Source: Rhyacophila brunnea | Lineage: Eukaryota > Arthropoda > Insecta > Trichoptera > Rhyacophilidae | Length of the DNA stretch: 64,000 nt | Direction: 5' to 3' | NCBI GenBank assembly: GCA_022495005.1 | Contig: JAGYXB010000448.1 | Location: forward strand, 1 to 64,000 | Shown here: positions 31,800-44,080 of the stretch, piece after piece | Numbering within the stretch: position 1 is the first letter of the stretch | Layout: every line of letters starts with the position of its first letter | Position numbers and translations under genes: made by a program | The notes under the pieces: model-generated | What the model was told of the DNA's origin: nothing | Databases searched by the model: none | What the model saw: only the letters and a program-made list of their open reading frames with translations

Positions 31800-34579
31800 A
31801 TCATAAATGTTCAGGAGAGCGAAAAAACTAAAATATTTACGCTATTAAATTCATCATATAAAATGAGTAAGTTTTTTCTTATCTTATTTAAGTAAATCAG
31901 ATAGATCATTTTATGGTCTATATTCCTATCAAAATTTAATGGTGATTAATTAATTAACAGCTGAGATAATGTCCAAAAATCGTTTTTATTTGGAATAATA
32001 TTACGCACTTTATATTTCGACTCGATTCAACATGCTTTTGCGCGGACGAAATAGATTACTGACTCCGCATAACACATTCATATTCTGAGATAGAAACCTT
32101 ATTTTACGTCGCATTTTTCTTACTCTATACGATTTTATTAATTACAACTATAGTTATAACGCTCTTTTACGGAAAAATTGACATTGCGCAATATTTAACT
32201 CGAAATAGTACAGCGTGTCTATAAAATCTTAACAAGGGATATAGGGACATATTGATATATATATATTGTTATACGGAGTTTTTATAATTTAAATGTATTT
32301 AAGTATGACTTTTTATGTTTTTTTGCAAATTATTATTGATATTTTTATAAATAATCAGAATATGTACATTACGAAATAATAAACATTCAGGAAAAATGTT
32401 TATAATGGAATAATAAAGAAGTTATGAAGAAATTAGTACATAACACTACTTACTACACCATCAATAAAATATCTATTTTTTATACCTACTTCGTAACAAA
32501 TTTTTCATTAAAAATATAGAATAGATAGAAAAAACAATATAATGTTAATGGTCATGTATATCGCTAGAACAATTTGAATTTAATTAATATTCAGTACAAT
32601 TATCGAAACCAGAGAGATAATATATTTCATTAAATAAATCATTGTAAGTTCGTTAATAGTTTACATAAAGGATATACTGAGTGAATGAAATTAGTAAATA
32701 TCACTTTAGAACACACATAATTATTATTGTTCAATACAAAAATACAAAAATATTAAATAACTAGTGGAATATAATATTATAAATAACAATTTGGCACAAA
32801 TGTACCTACCAAAGCATCGAAATGTTGGAAAAATATATTTAAGTAGGTTTATTAGTTTCAAAAATTTTAATACTAATAAACCTAAGGAAAGTGTTATTTA
32901 TAACCTAATAATTATTATTTAAAGACAACTGAATTCACTTTTGTTATCAAATAAGATCGCATTATTAAAATGTTCAGCAGAAGTTAAATTCATATAAAAT
33001 TTATACTAGGCTTGTATTACATACACATTCTATAATCACGATTAGGTAATTACCTATCTAAAATAACATTGATACAACATTATGTAGTTCTTATGTAACA
33101 AGAGTGATAAGTGATAACCTTTTCAGTACCTACCTTCTATTCTCTTTTTTCAACTCAATTTTTGCAACATAATATCTTTCTGTAGGTAATTGATCTTGTA
33201 AAATTGTAATTATAAGCTTATAAATATTTATCCAGTGATCATATCATAACTATCGTTGTGTTTTTCTAATGTTTATTGTTGATATGAGTTTAATTACCGA
33301 TTAGTAAACATAGATGGATTATATTTAATTGTCAACATAAATCATGAAACATCAGTATAAGTACGTCTTAATTGAACTCAGTTATGTTAATTAATACGAG
33401 GTGTCATGATTGCATTAATATAATTGGAAAGTTAAAATAAGTATGTACCTCCCCAACATTGTAATATTTAGTTTAAAATTTAAATAATCGTGGTACGAAT
33501 CTGCATTTTTCTAAACGGTTGGCTTTCAAGTAGTATTTTCTTTAAATGATACATTATGTTATCTAATCCAATCGATTACGTAGAGTTTTTTTTATTTATC
33601 AACAAAACATCGTTTAATATCCGTTGTCGTTCATATCACTTTATTTAACTTATTTTGATCGATCTAAAAATTGTATGACTCCGACCGATTTAACTTAAGT
33701 AGATAAAATAATAATTACTATTTTTGCTAGTTTTCATATTTTAAAACAATCATATTCAATAAATTAATACGAGGTATGTATATATGAGAGTTGGTACTAG
33801 ATTTTTCAAAACCAATTGATATTTTGTTATATATTTTACCTACCGGGGATACCACATGTTAATCCCATCTCATAAATATTATTTACCTAGATTCTAGACA
33901 ACAATAAATGATTCATAAACTGACTATTATATTACATGTTTTTCGGTAAAATTCTATTGAAAATAATAGATAAAATAAGTTTTCAAAAAACCCGGCTAAT
34001 CTTTTCTTTTAGGTGACCGACATGTAATAATAATTTATAATCCACAGAGCTCGTTTTCGAGAAATATTCAATGTACAAAGTAAAAATAATATATACCCTT
34101 TTATATTATTGCAAACATAAAATTAACACGTCAGACGTATTTAAGTTTTACAATGAGCTTAAGTTGGTCCCAATGTGTACAAATCAATTAGTAAGCCTTT
34201 CGGAAATTCTCACCATTTGTAATAATAAAAATGATTTTTTTCACTTTCTTAAGTCATAAATATTATTCCGTAATTAGTAAGAATTTTACTAAAAGAATAT
34301 TAAAATAAACTCTCTTGTATTTGCTAGCTAGATAAGTCCTTTCTTTTAAATAATAAAATATTTTGTAATTTAAACATGAAAATACTGCATGGTTGTTATT
34401 ATCTATCTACAAGACTAATTTAATAAAAATGTGTCATGTTGTACCGAAAATAAATAATGTTTTGAAGTTAAAACATAAGATTTTAGGTATAAACATCGGC
34501 CTATAGCATCGTGGGTTCCGAGTTCGAATCATGGGTCTTAAAAATAGATACATATTGTTTTTCAATTTGTGCTTGGAGT
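31800..34579. other. Very AT-rich non-coding DNA
   Basis: I find no exon, RNA gene or clear transposon terminus in these ~2.8 kb. The 62-codon open frame at 34071-34259 has no motif. Confidence 0.5.
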
Positions 34580-34587
34580 ATGTACCT

Positions 34588-35171
34588 CAGTGGCGAAGGG
34601 TGGAGGTAGGCTGTTATAATCTGACATAAATAGTGCACATTAAACTTTATAAGTCATGCGTATTTGTTTTTATTAAACTGAGACTACAATGTACATATGG
34701 TATTAATTAGTTTTTAAAAATCAATTCAAACCTGTCTAAACCAAATCATAATAGTTTTTGTATATTTTGGGCGATCTGACAAAATTGTGCACAATGTTTC
34801 ATTCATACTTATTTGTTTTCGTTGAATTAGAAATACATATTACACATATTGTTATTGAATGTTTTTAGATTCATTAAGCCCTGCCTAAATCAAACTATAA
34901 TAGATAATAAATATTATTCTATCTATAAAATATCCAAAATTATGTATGATTTAATGACATAATTTTAGATATTTTATAGATATACAAATATTTTTTGACT
35001 ATTATCTATTATGGTTTGGTTTCGCAGGGTTTAATTGAATTTTAAAAACTAACCAACACCATTTGTAAAGTGTAGTCTTAGTTAAATGGAAATAAATATA
35101 TATGACTGACAAAGTTTAGTGTGCACTATTTATGGCCGATTTTAATAGTCTACCTCCACCCTTCGCCACTA
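34588..35171. mobile_element. hAT-type MITE family H, intact copy (584 bp) with 8-bp TSD
   Basis: The left end is CAGTGGCGAAGGGTGGAGG and the right end is its inverse ending CGCCACTA. Similarity runs inward about 90 bp (AAATAGTGCACA-TAAACTTT). The flanks are ATGTACCT (34580-34587) and ATATACCT (35172-35179), an 8-bp target duplication with one change, as expected for hAT elements. A long AT-rich hairpin lies at about 34890-35015. There is no transposase. Confidence 0.9.
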
Positions 35172-36390
35172 ATATACCTAATAGGTTTAGCAAATGGCTG
35201 ACATCCATTTCTCTAAAGAACAAAACCTGTTTAAGTATATAAACCTCCAATCTGCGGGGGATATTTTAAGTGGGTACGTTTTTAATTGCAAAAAAAAATG
35301 TTTTCTAGTGATAGGTAATAATATTTAATTAAAATATGTCGTTTTCTGCTGGGTATTTATTTAAATTAAGTTTATTTATAATTTACATACTTTTTTTACT
35401 CATCTAAATAATTTAAACAGTGAATTATTATAATGATATATCCATATCGTTTTCTATTGGATATTTGTTTAATATCAAATAATATAACAATTTCAAACTT
35501 AAACATTACCTACAACATTGTTTTTTGGGTATCTAAGTAGAAGAGTAATTAACCGAAAATAGTCGAAGAAAGCTTGTGGAGGTCTTTATTTTGCGGTGGA
35601 TTGAAATTGGCTGATGAATCAAAATTAATATTTAAACATTATTACTGTGTCCTAGTATAGTAAAAGTACCTACCTATATTAGTACAAAATAATTCTTTTC
35701 TATTTTGTTTGTTTTATATTCAATAATATAATATTTTGATAATATAACACTAGTACTAGTGACTAGTGAGTAGCTTTTTAACTGAAACTGCATTTACCTA
35801 CTGCAAATTTCAATATTTTCCGAAGATAAACCAATATATTTTTCAAAACTAATGTGATACGTCAATATAAACCATGCCGTATATTAGGATCTCCGTTAAA
35901 GACTGTTATTGCAAGTATAACAACCTTCTTACTCGTAAAATAAAACGCAGTACACTTTTTTTATTGATATATGACTATACTCCTCGGATATTTATGTGAA
36001 CACAAATTTGGTCGATGCGATATGTAGATATAGAGCACCATTGTCGAAAACCTAACTTTGTCAATTTTTATGCTAGAGACCTGAAATTTTTACAGGACAT
36101 GCACAAAAAATATGATATTATAAAAAGCTAATAAAACTTAAAACGCTATTTTCAGACTTATCATGGTTTTTCTAGGGCACGTCGAATTGTATTCTTATAA
36201 CTTATTTATTTTTATTACGGATCATGTCACAAAATAGGAGGTAAGTATAATTATTATTTACTGCTTCTTTCCTTATGAAACTGCCTTTGATCCATTCAAA
36301 ATCATAAATAAAAAGATAAATGTTAAGAAGGTTGAATGTTTTTGTAGGTAATTTTGACATTTTTGTTTAATCAAAATATAGTGAGCATTA
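35172..36390. other. Non-coding DNA, partly duplicated elsewhere
   Basis: A LINE-tail scrap (35547-35617, GAAGAAAGCTTGTGGAGGTC then GGCTGATGA) is recognisable. About 36185-36375 repeats at 38552-38755 (GATCCATTCAAAATCATAAAT and neighbours). I see no gene. Confidence 0.5.
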
Positions 36391-36394
36391 CACC

Positions 36395-37022
36395 GTTTCG
36401 GCTATTTTGTAGGTCCATTTACCTGGAACACCCAATGTTAAAACTCCAACTTTTTTTGCGTGCATTTGTTTGTGCATCGTTAGTGCACGTTTGTGCACGC
36501 GTTTTTTTCGTTTGTGCACGCACATTAAGGGGGTTATTCGCATTTCAATTTGGGTGACCCAGCTAAATGCTGGATACTTGTGTCACTAAACATGTGTTTT
36601 TCCTTAAATTTAAATTGTAAACACTTGTGCCTTGTGTGAACGTTAGTGCACGATTTTGTTTTGCTTTTTCACTTATATTCAGCGCGCTATTCAATTTTAA
36701 AGTTTGTATGCAAAACCTGACTGGGTGGGTTTAAAAAAATATTTTGTAGTTAAATCTCTTGTTGCCTAGCTAGTGCGCAATTCTGCATACTTTTTTATTT
36801 TTTTTCTCATATAGTGCGTGAGTTATTCTATATGAAATATTTAATGATCGTTAAGTAGAACCACCCAACAAACTTTTTTAACTTTTTATTAAGTCATCAA
36901 TTTGTCTATTATTGGCTTACGTTTGTGCACGTGCTTTTTTTGTTTTATCGATTATATTGTGAGAGATATTATTTTTTAAATTTTAGTGACTTGATACTTG
37001 AACCATTAAATTTGCCTTAAAT
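36395..37022 (+). repeat. GTGCAC-rich repeat family R, copy 1
   Basis: It starts near GTCCATTTACCTGGAACACC and runs through TTTGTGCATCGTTAGTGCAC, GGTGACCCAGCTAAATGCTG, GACTGGGTGGGTTTAAAAAA and TGGCTTACGTTTGTGCACGT to ACTTGAACCATTAAATTTGC. Inverted copies lie at 39062-39838 and 41849-42495. It has no coding capacity; the open frames are by-products. The family is not one I recognise. Confidence 0.85.
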
Positions 37023-37074
37023 ATAAACGGATAATATGTCTATACTTATATACGTTCATGGCATTTATAAAGTT

Positions 37075-37250
37075 TTTCATTAGAATATGCCATTGTTTGT
37101 CTTCTAAAATATTAATTCGCGAGCATCTATATGTACACAAATCGCATTAATGAGGGTGTCCCCCGTTATGTTTCATATTATAGATTTTAATTTTTCTAGG
37201 TTGCGAGCATCTTTATAAACAATAATTGCATTGATAAGGTTTTTCAACAC
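37075..37250 (-). pseudogene. Inverted zinc-finger pseudogene fragment
   Basis: The minus strand shows ZnfD-type finger remnants: EKPYQCNYCL with RCSQPRKIK, and CDLCTYRCSRINIL. They resemble the start of the pseudogene at 29650. It lies head-to-head with the plus-strand segment that begins at 37440. Confidence 0.6.
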
Positions 37251-37439
37251 TATTTATTATGACATATGATATGACATATTATCCGTGGTAAACTCAAAAT
37301 ACCTAAACTATCAACTTACCAACTTTTGGCAGCATCGTATCGAATACGTTGTTTAAGAACTCATAAACTTACACATTCAGGAGAAAAACCAGTTGCGTGT
37401 AATGAGTGATGACTTTGAAATGTAATCAAATATGTCATT

Positions 37440-38470
37440 TAAAAAACCTAGTAGTCTAAAAACATGTGGAATGACAATACTGGTGCACACACTAACGAAT
37501 GCGATTTATGTTCATATAGATGCTCGCAAATTAAAGGTTTAAAAGACACAAAATGACACATTCTGATGAAAAATCTAATAAATGCAATGTATGTTCATAT
37601 AGATTTTCGCGAATAATATGCGTACTTTCCGGACCGAGGATTGGAACTAGGGACCCTTGACGCAATATGCCAACGCTTAAGCCACGCGGCCATTTTTGGT
37701 GGATGGTGAAAAACCTTATAAATGCAATGTATGTTCATATAGATGCTCGCAACTAAGTCATCTTAAAAACTAACAAATGACAAATTCTGGTGAAAAACCT
37801 TTAAAATTCGATTTATATTCATATAAATGCCTACGACTTTGTTGTCTTAAAAGACATGAAATGAATATGTACTTATTATATAGAACATACTCGTGAAAAA
37901 TCTTATAAATGCAATGTATGTTCATTTGGATGCTCGCAACGGAGTAATCTTCAAACATATGTAAAGATACAAAATGGTGAATTACCTTTTAAATAAATTG
38001 ACTACTTATACGGAGGCTCGGCACAAAATCATCTTAACGCTCATAAAACGAAACAGGAGAAAAACCATTTGCGTGTGATGAATTTTATTTTGAAAGTAGT
38101 ACCTAAACAAATATGTCATTTAAAAACTCATAATCGTGATGAGTTTAAATATAAATGTAAACAGATATGTAAGTAGGTACGTTGTTTAAGAACTAATAAA
38201 CACACACATTCAAAAGAAAACCATTTGCGTGAAACAATTGTCGAAGCTGTCAGAGGCAATAACTTTTTAAAGAACCTACAAAACTTTATTTGATATCGAT
38301 TCTGAATAGCATAATATGAAGTGACTAACACTTCTCTCCTAACATAACACCTACCAGAACTACAAGCATACGTTGCACCACCTGGAGAAACAGAGAAAAA
38401 GAAGAAGCAAATATTATTAGGAAGAGTTAAGTGAATGCAAGTTAACCCCTTTATATAAAAAAAAATATAA
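37440..38470 (+). pseudogene. Decayed C2H2 zinc-finger gene segment, copy 2
   Basis: This is a diverged duplicate of 29650-30830. Finger scraps appear at 37497-37600 and 37704-37993 (EKPYKCNVCSYRCSQLSHLK followed by a stop). The same tRNA-like insert (37616-37695) sits between them. The downstream part also matches (ATTGACTACTTATACGGAGG, ACTACAAGCATACGTTGCAC). It is clearly non-functional. Confidence 0.8.
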
Positions 38471-38808
38471 ATGTCATTCCAATATTATCTTTTGAGGAAA
38501 ATATCGTTGCATAAAAACATACCTATTGCATTTTTCAAAAGTATGCATACCTAATTGTATTCTAATAACTTAACGGTATTTATTTTTATTACAGATCATT
38601 TTAAAAAACAGTAGGTAAGTATAATTATATAATTGACTGCATTTTTCCTTATTAAACTGACATTGATCCATTCAAAATCATAAATAAATAGATAAATGTT
38701 AAGAAAGTTGAATGATTTTGTAATTTTGACACTTTTGTGTAATCAGATTGTCAATTTTGAGGTAGCCTATTATAAACCGACATATTTAGTGCACCTTACA
38801 CCGTTTTG

Positions 38809-40212
38809 GCTATTTTGAGGAGACTCTTTTGACTGGATGTTCCAAACGGATGCGGTCGTTTTTGTTCAGGACATTTTGACGGGGTACTTAGTGAAAATGG
38901 AAAAATGCGAATTACTTAAAGGTGTGCATTTAAAAAATGTGGAAAAAAAATGTTTGGTTTTTAAACTTGACGGCCACTCAAAATCTAATTACTAGCTTAA
39001 TATAAGAGATAAATTTTTTTTAAATCGTGCTAAAAGTTTACATAAATTAATTTAATATGATGCACTAAACAAAAAAATTTTAAGGCAAATTTAATGGTTC
39101 AAGTATCAAGTCCCTAAAATTTAAAAAATAATATCTCTCACGATATAATCGATAAAACAAAAAAAGCACGTGCACAAACGTAAGCCAATAATAGACAACT
39201 TGATGACTTAATAAAAAATTAAAAAAGTTTGTTGGGTGGTTCTACTTAACGTTCATTAAATATTTCATATAGAATAACTCACGCACTATATGAGAAAAAA
39301 AATAAAAAAGTATGCAGAATTGCGCACTAGCTTTGCAACAAGAGATTTAACTACAAAATATTTTTTTAAACTCACCCAGTCAGGTTTTGCATACAAACTT
39401 TAAAATTGAATAGCGCGCTAAATATAGGTGTAAAAGCAAAACAAAATCGTGCACTAACGTTCACTACCAACACACAAGTGTTTACATTTTAAATTTAGGG
39501 AAAAACACATGTTTAGTGACACAAGTATCCAGCATTTAGCTGGGTCACCCAAATTGAAATGCGAATAACCCCCTTAATGTGCGTGCACAAACGAAAAAAA
39601 CGCGTGCACAAAAGTGCACTAACGATGCACAAACGAATGCACTCGAAAAAAGTTGAAATTTCAACATTGGGTGACCCAACGTTTAGCTGGAACACCCAAT
39701 TTGAAATTGGAATTTTTCGGTTATTATAGGTGCACAAACGAAAAAAAATCGTGCAAAAACGTGCACTAACGATGCACAAACAAATGCACGCAAAAAAAGT
39801 TAGAGTTTTAACATTGGGTGTTCCAGGTAAATGGACCTCTATTTTGTGTAGAATCTTTTGACCGGATGTTCCGAACGGCTGCGGTGTTTTTTGTTCGGGA
39901 TATTTTGACGGGGTACTTAGTGAAAATGGAAAAATGAGATTTTTTCGCGTAATTTGAATGGAAAACAATAAAAAAAATCATGTAAGTAATTAAATTACTC
40001 AAAGGTGTGCATTTAAAAAATGTGGAAAAAAATGTTTGGTGTTAAAACTTGACGGCCACTCAAAATCAAATTACTAGCTGAATATAAGAGAAAAAATATA
40101 AAAAATCGTGCTGAAAGTTTACATAAATATACATAATCGTATGCACTTAAATGTAAGGCAAATTTAATGGTTCGAGTATCAAGTCACTAAATTTAAAAAA
40201 AAAATAATATCT
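38809..40212 (+). repeat. Direct repeats D1 (38809-39143) and D2 (39836-40212) flanking repeat R
   Basis: Both blocks contain GACGGGGTACTTAGTGAAAA, AAAGGTGTGCATTTAAAAAA, CTTGACGGCCACTCAAAATC and AGGCAAATTTAATGGTTC. D2 has an extra ~50 bp after TGGAAAAATGAGA. Repeat R copy 2 lies between them and shares the last ~80 bp of D1. This looks like a local duplication made through the repeat. Confidence 0.8.
39062..39838 (-). repeat. GTGCAC-rich repeat family R, copy 2 (inverted)
   Basis: This is the reverse complement of 36395-37022, but with its terminal ~150-bp segment present twice (39530-39680 and 39690-39838). Each segment carries GTGCACAAACGAAAAAAA, GTGCACTAACGATGCACAAA and AACATTGGGTG. The 151-codon open frame here is a by-product of the repeat. 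Confidence 0.85.
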
Positions 40213-40259
40213 CTATAAGTTAAGGTTCAAATAGACTATAATATAGTATTATTATGATT

Positions 40260-41848
40260 ATTATATTATGACGATTGGGCACATATGTGACAAGAGCGTT
40301 TTATTGTCTATGATCATATCTATGCCATTCCGTTTACACATGAGCCAATATATGTCAAAAAAATCTATGAGAGAGGCGTGGGCATAGATTCTATGACACC
40401 CGTATGTGCCAATCCGTTTACACACGATGCCGTAAAATCTATTGTGTCACATATTTGCCACTGATAAATACTACCAACATGACGCTTGACAAACTTTATG
40501 GTTGGTACACCTTCATAAACGTCAAACAGATAATAATTATAAAACGAAATAAATCAGTACCTACCTAGGCTTGTTAGTGAGATTTAAAATTTATTTATCT
40601 ATTTGGTTCCTGTCCATAATAAAAAACCAAGACGCAGACGAGTTTGGGTTCGTGAGTGGATTGCAAGACGGGAAACTCTCGGATGCTACAGTCAATCTAC
40701 AGTAATTTAATAATAGAGCTAAGAGCTGAGGATACGGCAATGTATAAAAATTTTGTACGCTTGTCGCTGGAAGATTTCGATGCATTGTTGTTAAAGATAC
40801 ACACGAAAAAAACATCAGGAATCAAGAATTGAGATCACAACGATATGGAATAGAGTATCTTTACCTAGCTTAATAGCCTAAACAAGTCATCAATTGAAAA
40901 GAGAACTGAGACTGAATGGTCATAGGATAATATTGTGTTTAATTTCACAGAGCATCTTCTGCCTATTATAATACCAAGTTTCAGGAAGGAACGTACCTCA
41001 AGGCTGTCTACACTTTTGTGGATAGGTACCTAGGTACCTTTATACATTTCATAGAATAATAATATACTATAAATACTTTGCAAAGAGAGCTCGTTATCTG
41101 AATTGGAATAGCTAGCCGCTAGAGAAACACTTAACTCGATGTGGAATGTCTAATAAAAATCGTTGCGATACTTGCTAAATTTGAAGGAGTGACGACAGCT
41201 ATCGAGTCACAGCCAAGGAACTTCAGGAGGCCGAAAAACATTCATCTCACGTGGTACCTGTCGCTGGTCCCTTGGCCACTCTTTGTCGCCTTTTCCTTAT
41301 TTTTAAAGTCTTTGTATTGGCACCGCAAACTCTGCCATTTACGCGTGGCATCATCCACCGAGTACTGAGAACTGCTTTCAAGGCCCAAATCTTGTACCTA
41401 CGATTTGGACCCTGTTTTTATAATCAGTCAGTGTACAGTCCCACAATAGTGGATTACCTTCTACCAATCCGATTAAATTAATGATTATTTCATCCGTCCA
41501 CTCCAACACGATTTTGCGACTTCTTCTGTCCATTTTTGACTAGGTATTGTTTCGTTTAGTAGTCAAGATTGTTAAGATGGCGTTTGAAATCAAAGACAGA
41601 AAAACACTTCCCGCGCGATCTATGACCCATAAACAATAATATATGACAACATGTTCGGCATAGATGTCACAGACATAAACTAGTGTCACACAAAATTACC
41701 GAGGTGTTTACACTGAGCCGAAAATCTATGACATAGAAGGCCGTCATAGATCGTTTGACATATATGTGACAGTCTATGACATCGTATTTACACTCTATGA
41801 CACAGGACGCCAACATAAGAAACGGGTTTTTCGACATATATGTGACAG
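40260..41848 (+). mobile_element. PIF/Harbinger element remnant with subterminal TCTATGA repeats
   Basis: The left part (40270-40470) and right part (41640-41848) are full of TATGTGACA / TCTATGACA motifs in both directions, partly mirroring each other. Between them is a decayed transposase. The right part is inverted relative to a further end copy at 42855-43170. I could not fix exact termini or a target duplication. Confidence 0.5.
40627..40830 (+). pseudogene. PIF/Harbinger transposase N-terminal fragment
   Basis: The plus strand reads RRRRVWVREWIARRETLGCY, then after stops and a frame change ELRAEDTAMYKNFVRLSLED followed by FDALLLKI. This is the well-conserved N-terminal signature of animal Harbinger transposases (RVWVRxWLxRRxxxGxY, ELRxED...FxNFxRM, FxxLL). 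The DDE core is not recognisable downstream. It is a dead fragment. Confidence 0.75.
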
Positions 41849-42495
41849 AGCACATGCACAAACGTAAGCCAATAATAGACAAATTGATGACCTAATAAGA
41901 AGTTAAAAAAGTTTGTTGGGTGGTTCTGTTTATTGTTCATCAAAATATTTAATATCGAATAACTCACGCACCATATGAGAAAAAAAATAACAAAGTAAGC
42001 AGAATCGCACACTCGCTTTGCGACAAGAGATTTCACTAACATTTTTTTTAAACCCACGCAATCAGGTTTTACATACAAACTTAAAAAAATAATTAGCGCT
42101 CTGAATAAAGGTAAAAAAACAAAACAAAATCGCGCAATAACGTTCACAACGAACGCACAAGTACTTACAATTAAAATTCAAGAAAAAACCTAAGTTTAGT
42201 GACACAAGTATCCAGCATTTAGCTGGGTCACCCAAATTGAAATTCGGATAACCCCTTAAAGTGCGTGCATAAACGAAAAAAACGCGTGCACAAACGTGCA
42301 ATAGCGATGCACAAACGAACGCACTCAAAAAAAGTTGAAAATTTAACATTGGGTGACCCAACGTTTTGCTGGAACAAAAAATTGAAATTGGAATTTTTCG
42401 GTTATTATAGGTGCACAAACAAAAAAAAATATGCCCAAACAAACGCACCCAATAAAAGTTGGTGTTTTAACATTGGGTGATCCAGATAAATGGAC
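41849..42495 (-). repeat. GTGCAC-rich repeat family R, copy 3 (inverted)
   Basis: It starts GCACATGCACAAACGTAAGC directly after the Harbinger-like end and finishes AACATTGGGTGATCCAGATA before CpG-rich DNA. It matches copy 2 in the same orientation, also with two terminal segments. Open frames on both strands are by-products. Confidence 0.85.
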
Positions 42496-43205
42496 TTTAC
42501 GCGCATGGTGAAGCGGCCGAGAGTGCACTCACACAAGCACGCACAAGTGTCGAGTGTCGCAAGCTGGCGTTCCATTGGCACTCAAGTCAGATGATTTACA
42601 GTCTTCGGACTTTTTTTTCGCGTGGAGCACCCCAGATCTGCGGACTTTTTAATCCGCAGACGAGGCTCGTTGGATTTCAAATGTGTTTTGCCAGCGCTCC
42701 ATTGGCGAGCCAAAAGTCCGAGGACAATAAATCGTCCGATTTGTCTATGCTCTGCTACTGATCAATGAACGAATGAAAAAGTCGAGCTGTCAAAAGTCCG
42801 ATGTTGCGATTATCGTAATGCTACAAATAAACTCTTTGACGATCGGTCATATATATGTCGAAAAACCCGTTTCTTATGTTGGCGTCCTGTGTCACAGGGT
42901 ATCACAGAGTGTAAATACGATGTCATAGCTCTCATACAATATGTATTTACTCTCAATTTTTTTATTCGTTCGTTTATCAGTAGCAGAGCTTAGACAAATC
43001 GTACGATTTAATGTCCTAGGACTTTTGGCTTGCCAGGGGATTCATGTCATAGCATTATCGTCTACTGTCACACAGAGATTTTTAACTGTTGTCTATGATG
43101 CTTATTGTCTATTGTCGCGGTTGCTACTATTATTGGTCTATGGTTGCCATTATACAGTCGTCCTCCACGATATTTCGTGTCACAGTTTTATTTTTAATAA
43201 GGACA
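42496..43205. promoter_or_regulatory. Transposon-derived DNA directly upstream of ZnfA
   Basis: A CpG-rich segment (42496-42700) is followed by an inverted repeat: 42702-42780 (GCGAGCCAAAAGTCCGAGGA...) mirrored at 42958-43036. It encloses and adjoins Harbinger-like end sequence (42855-43170). The ZnfA start codon is only ~35 bp after that sequence. The promoter and 5' UTR must therefore lie in repeat-derived DNA, unless a further upstream non-coding exon exists. No TATA box is assigned. Confidence 0.45.
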
Positions 43206-43352
43206 ATGGATGTTAAACGCGAACCAGATGAATCCGAACCTGATGCAGAAGGACATCATTGGTATGATGTGCCAATATTGCCAAACTGTCCGAACGCCAG
43301 CTTGTTTAATATAAAGGAAGAGGTAGCCGACGATGTCAGTTACTCTTTTGAG
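43206..43352 (+). CDS. ZnfA exon 1 (N-terminal 49 residues)
   Basis: The exon starts ATG 43206 and ends in GAG before GTTAGT. It has exactly 49 codons and phase 0. The product begins MDVKREPDE and contains DAEGHHWYDVPILPNC and NIKEEV. It is acidic and probably disordered, with two psiKxE SUMO-type motifs (VKRE, IKEE). It aligns residue for residue with ZnfB exon 1 (53818-53964), also 49 codons with a GTTAGT donor, and this paralogy is the main support. It does not match KRAB, ZAD or BTB as I know them. Confidence 0.75.
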
Positions 43353-43599
43353 GTTAGTTGTTCAAAACAAATTTACTGTAGGATAGTTAAACAATGATTT
43401 ATTTATTTAGAAAAACAGTATTAACGGCATTACAGTGATTAGCCAATGCGCCATAATACATAATAAATACAAAATTATAAAAATATCTTAATTACAAATA
43501 ACAACTAATATAACAAGAAAGTAGAAAAGACAGCATGTGTATATGTAAATATTAAAGAAACTTGATAATATATACAATTATAAATTTAACCTATTTAAC

Positions 43600-44080
43600 A
43601 CGTCCACAAACATTATATAGTTAATAAAAAATAAATCAACCTTTATGGTGCCATCAAATATGCTAATTGCACTATACACAGCATCATGAAACATAACATC
43701 TGTCCTGCGACGAGGTATCATGAAGACCGTAGAGTTACGAGTGATATTGGTAGGAATATGAAAAATAATATTTGCCAGTATATACGGATGTAAATGAACC
43801 CACGAAGAAGTAAATACAAATGCTTTAAAGGAACAATCACTCTTCGGGTAGACAGGGATTGCATTGATAGCATACCCAGAAGAAAACGAGTCGGGAAATT
43901 CATTTTATTATCATTATCATAAGGTAAGAACCCGTATGTTCTTAAGTAGAGAAATCTAAGAAATCTATTGTGGACTCGATCCAACTTAATTGTGTGGATT
44001 GACCTATAAGGACTCCAAATAATGCTGGCATATTCAAGAATACTGAACACAAATGATACTTATAATGTACGTAGCACTCA
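43600..44080 (-). mobile_element. LINE reverse-transcriptase C-terminal fragment
   Basis: The minus strand encodes SILEYASIIWSPYRSIHTIK then LDRVHNRFLRFLYLRTYG (43718-44050). This is the typical region after the RT domain of Jockey/CR1/I-like LINEs (LEYxSxVWxP, LExVQxRFLR). It continues LLGMLSMQSLSTRR. It belongs to a different lineage from the RTE-like tails at 5.9, 24.9 and 60.4 kb. It lies antisense inside ZnfA intron 1. Confidence 0.8.

Noticed and set aside
39513..39968. 151-codon minus-strand open frame with repeating motifs
   Set aside because: It lies wholly in repeat R copy 2; the repeating peptide simply reflects the doubled 150-bp segment.
41788..42480. Several overlapping open frames on both strands
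   Set aside because: They fall in repeat R copy 3 and the Harbinger-like end and share no coding signature.
42477..42761. 94-codon open frame in CpG-rich DNA upstream of ZnfA
   Set aside because: There is no motif or homology that I recognise, and the DNA is repeat-derived.
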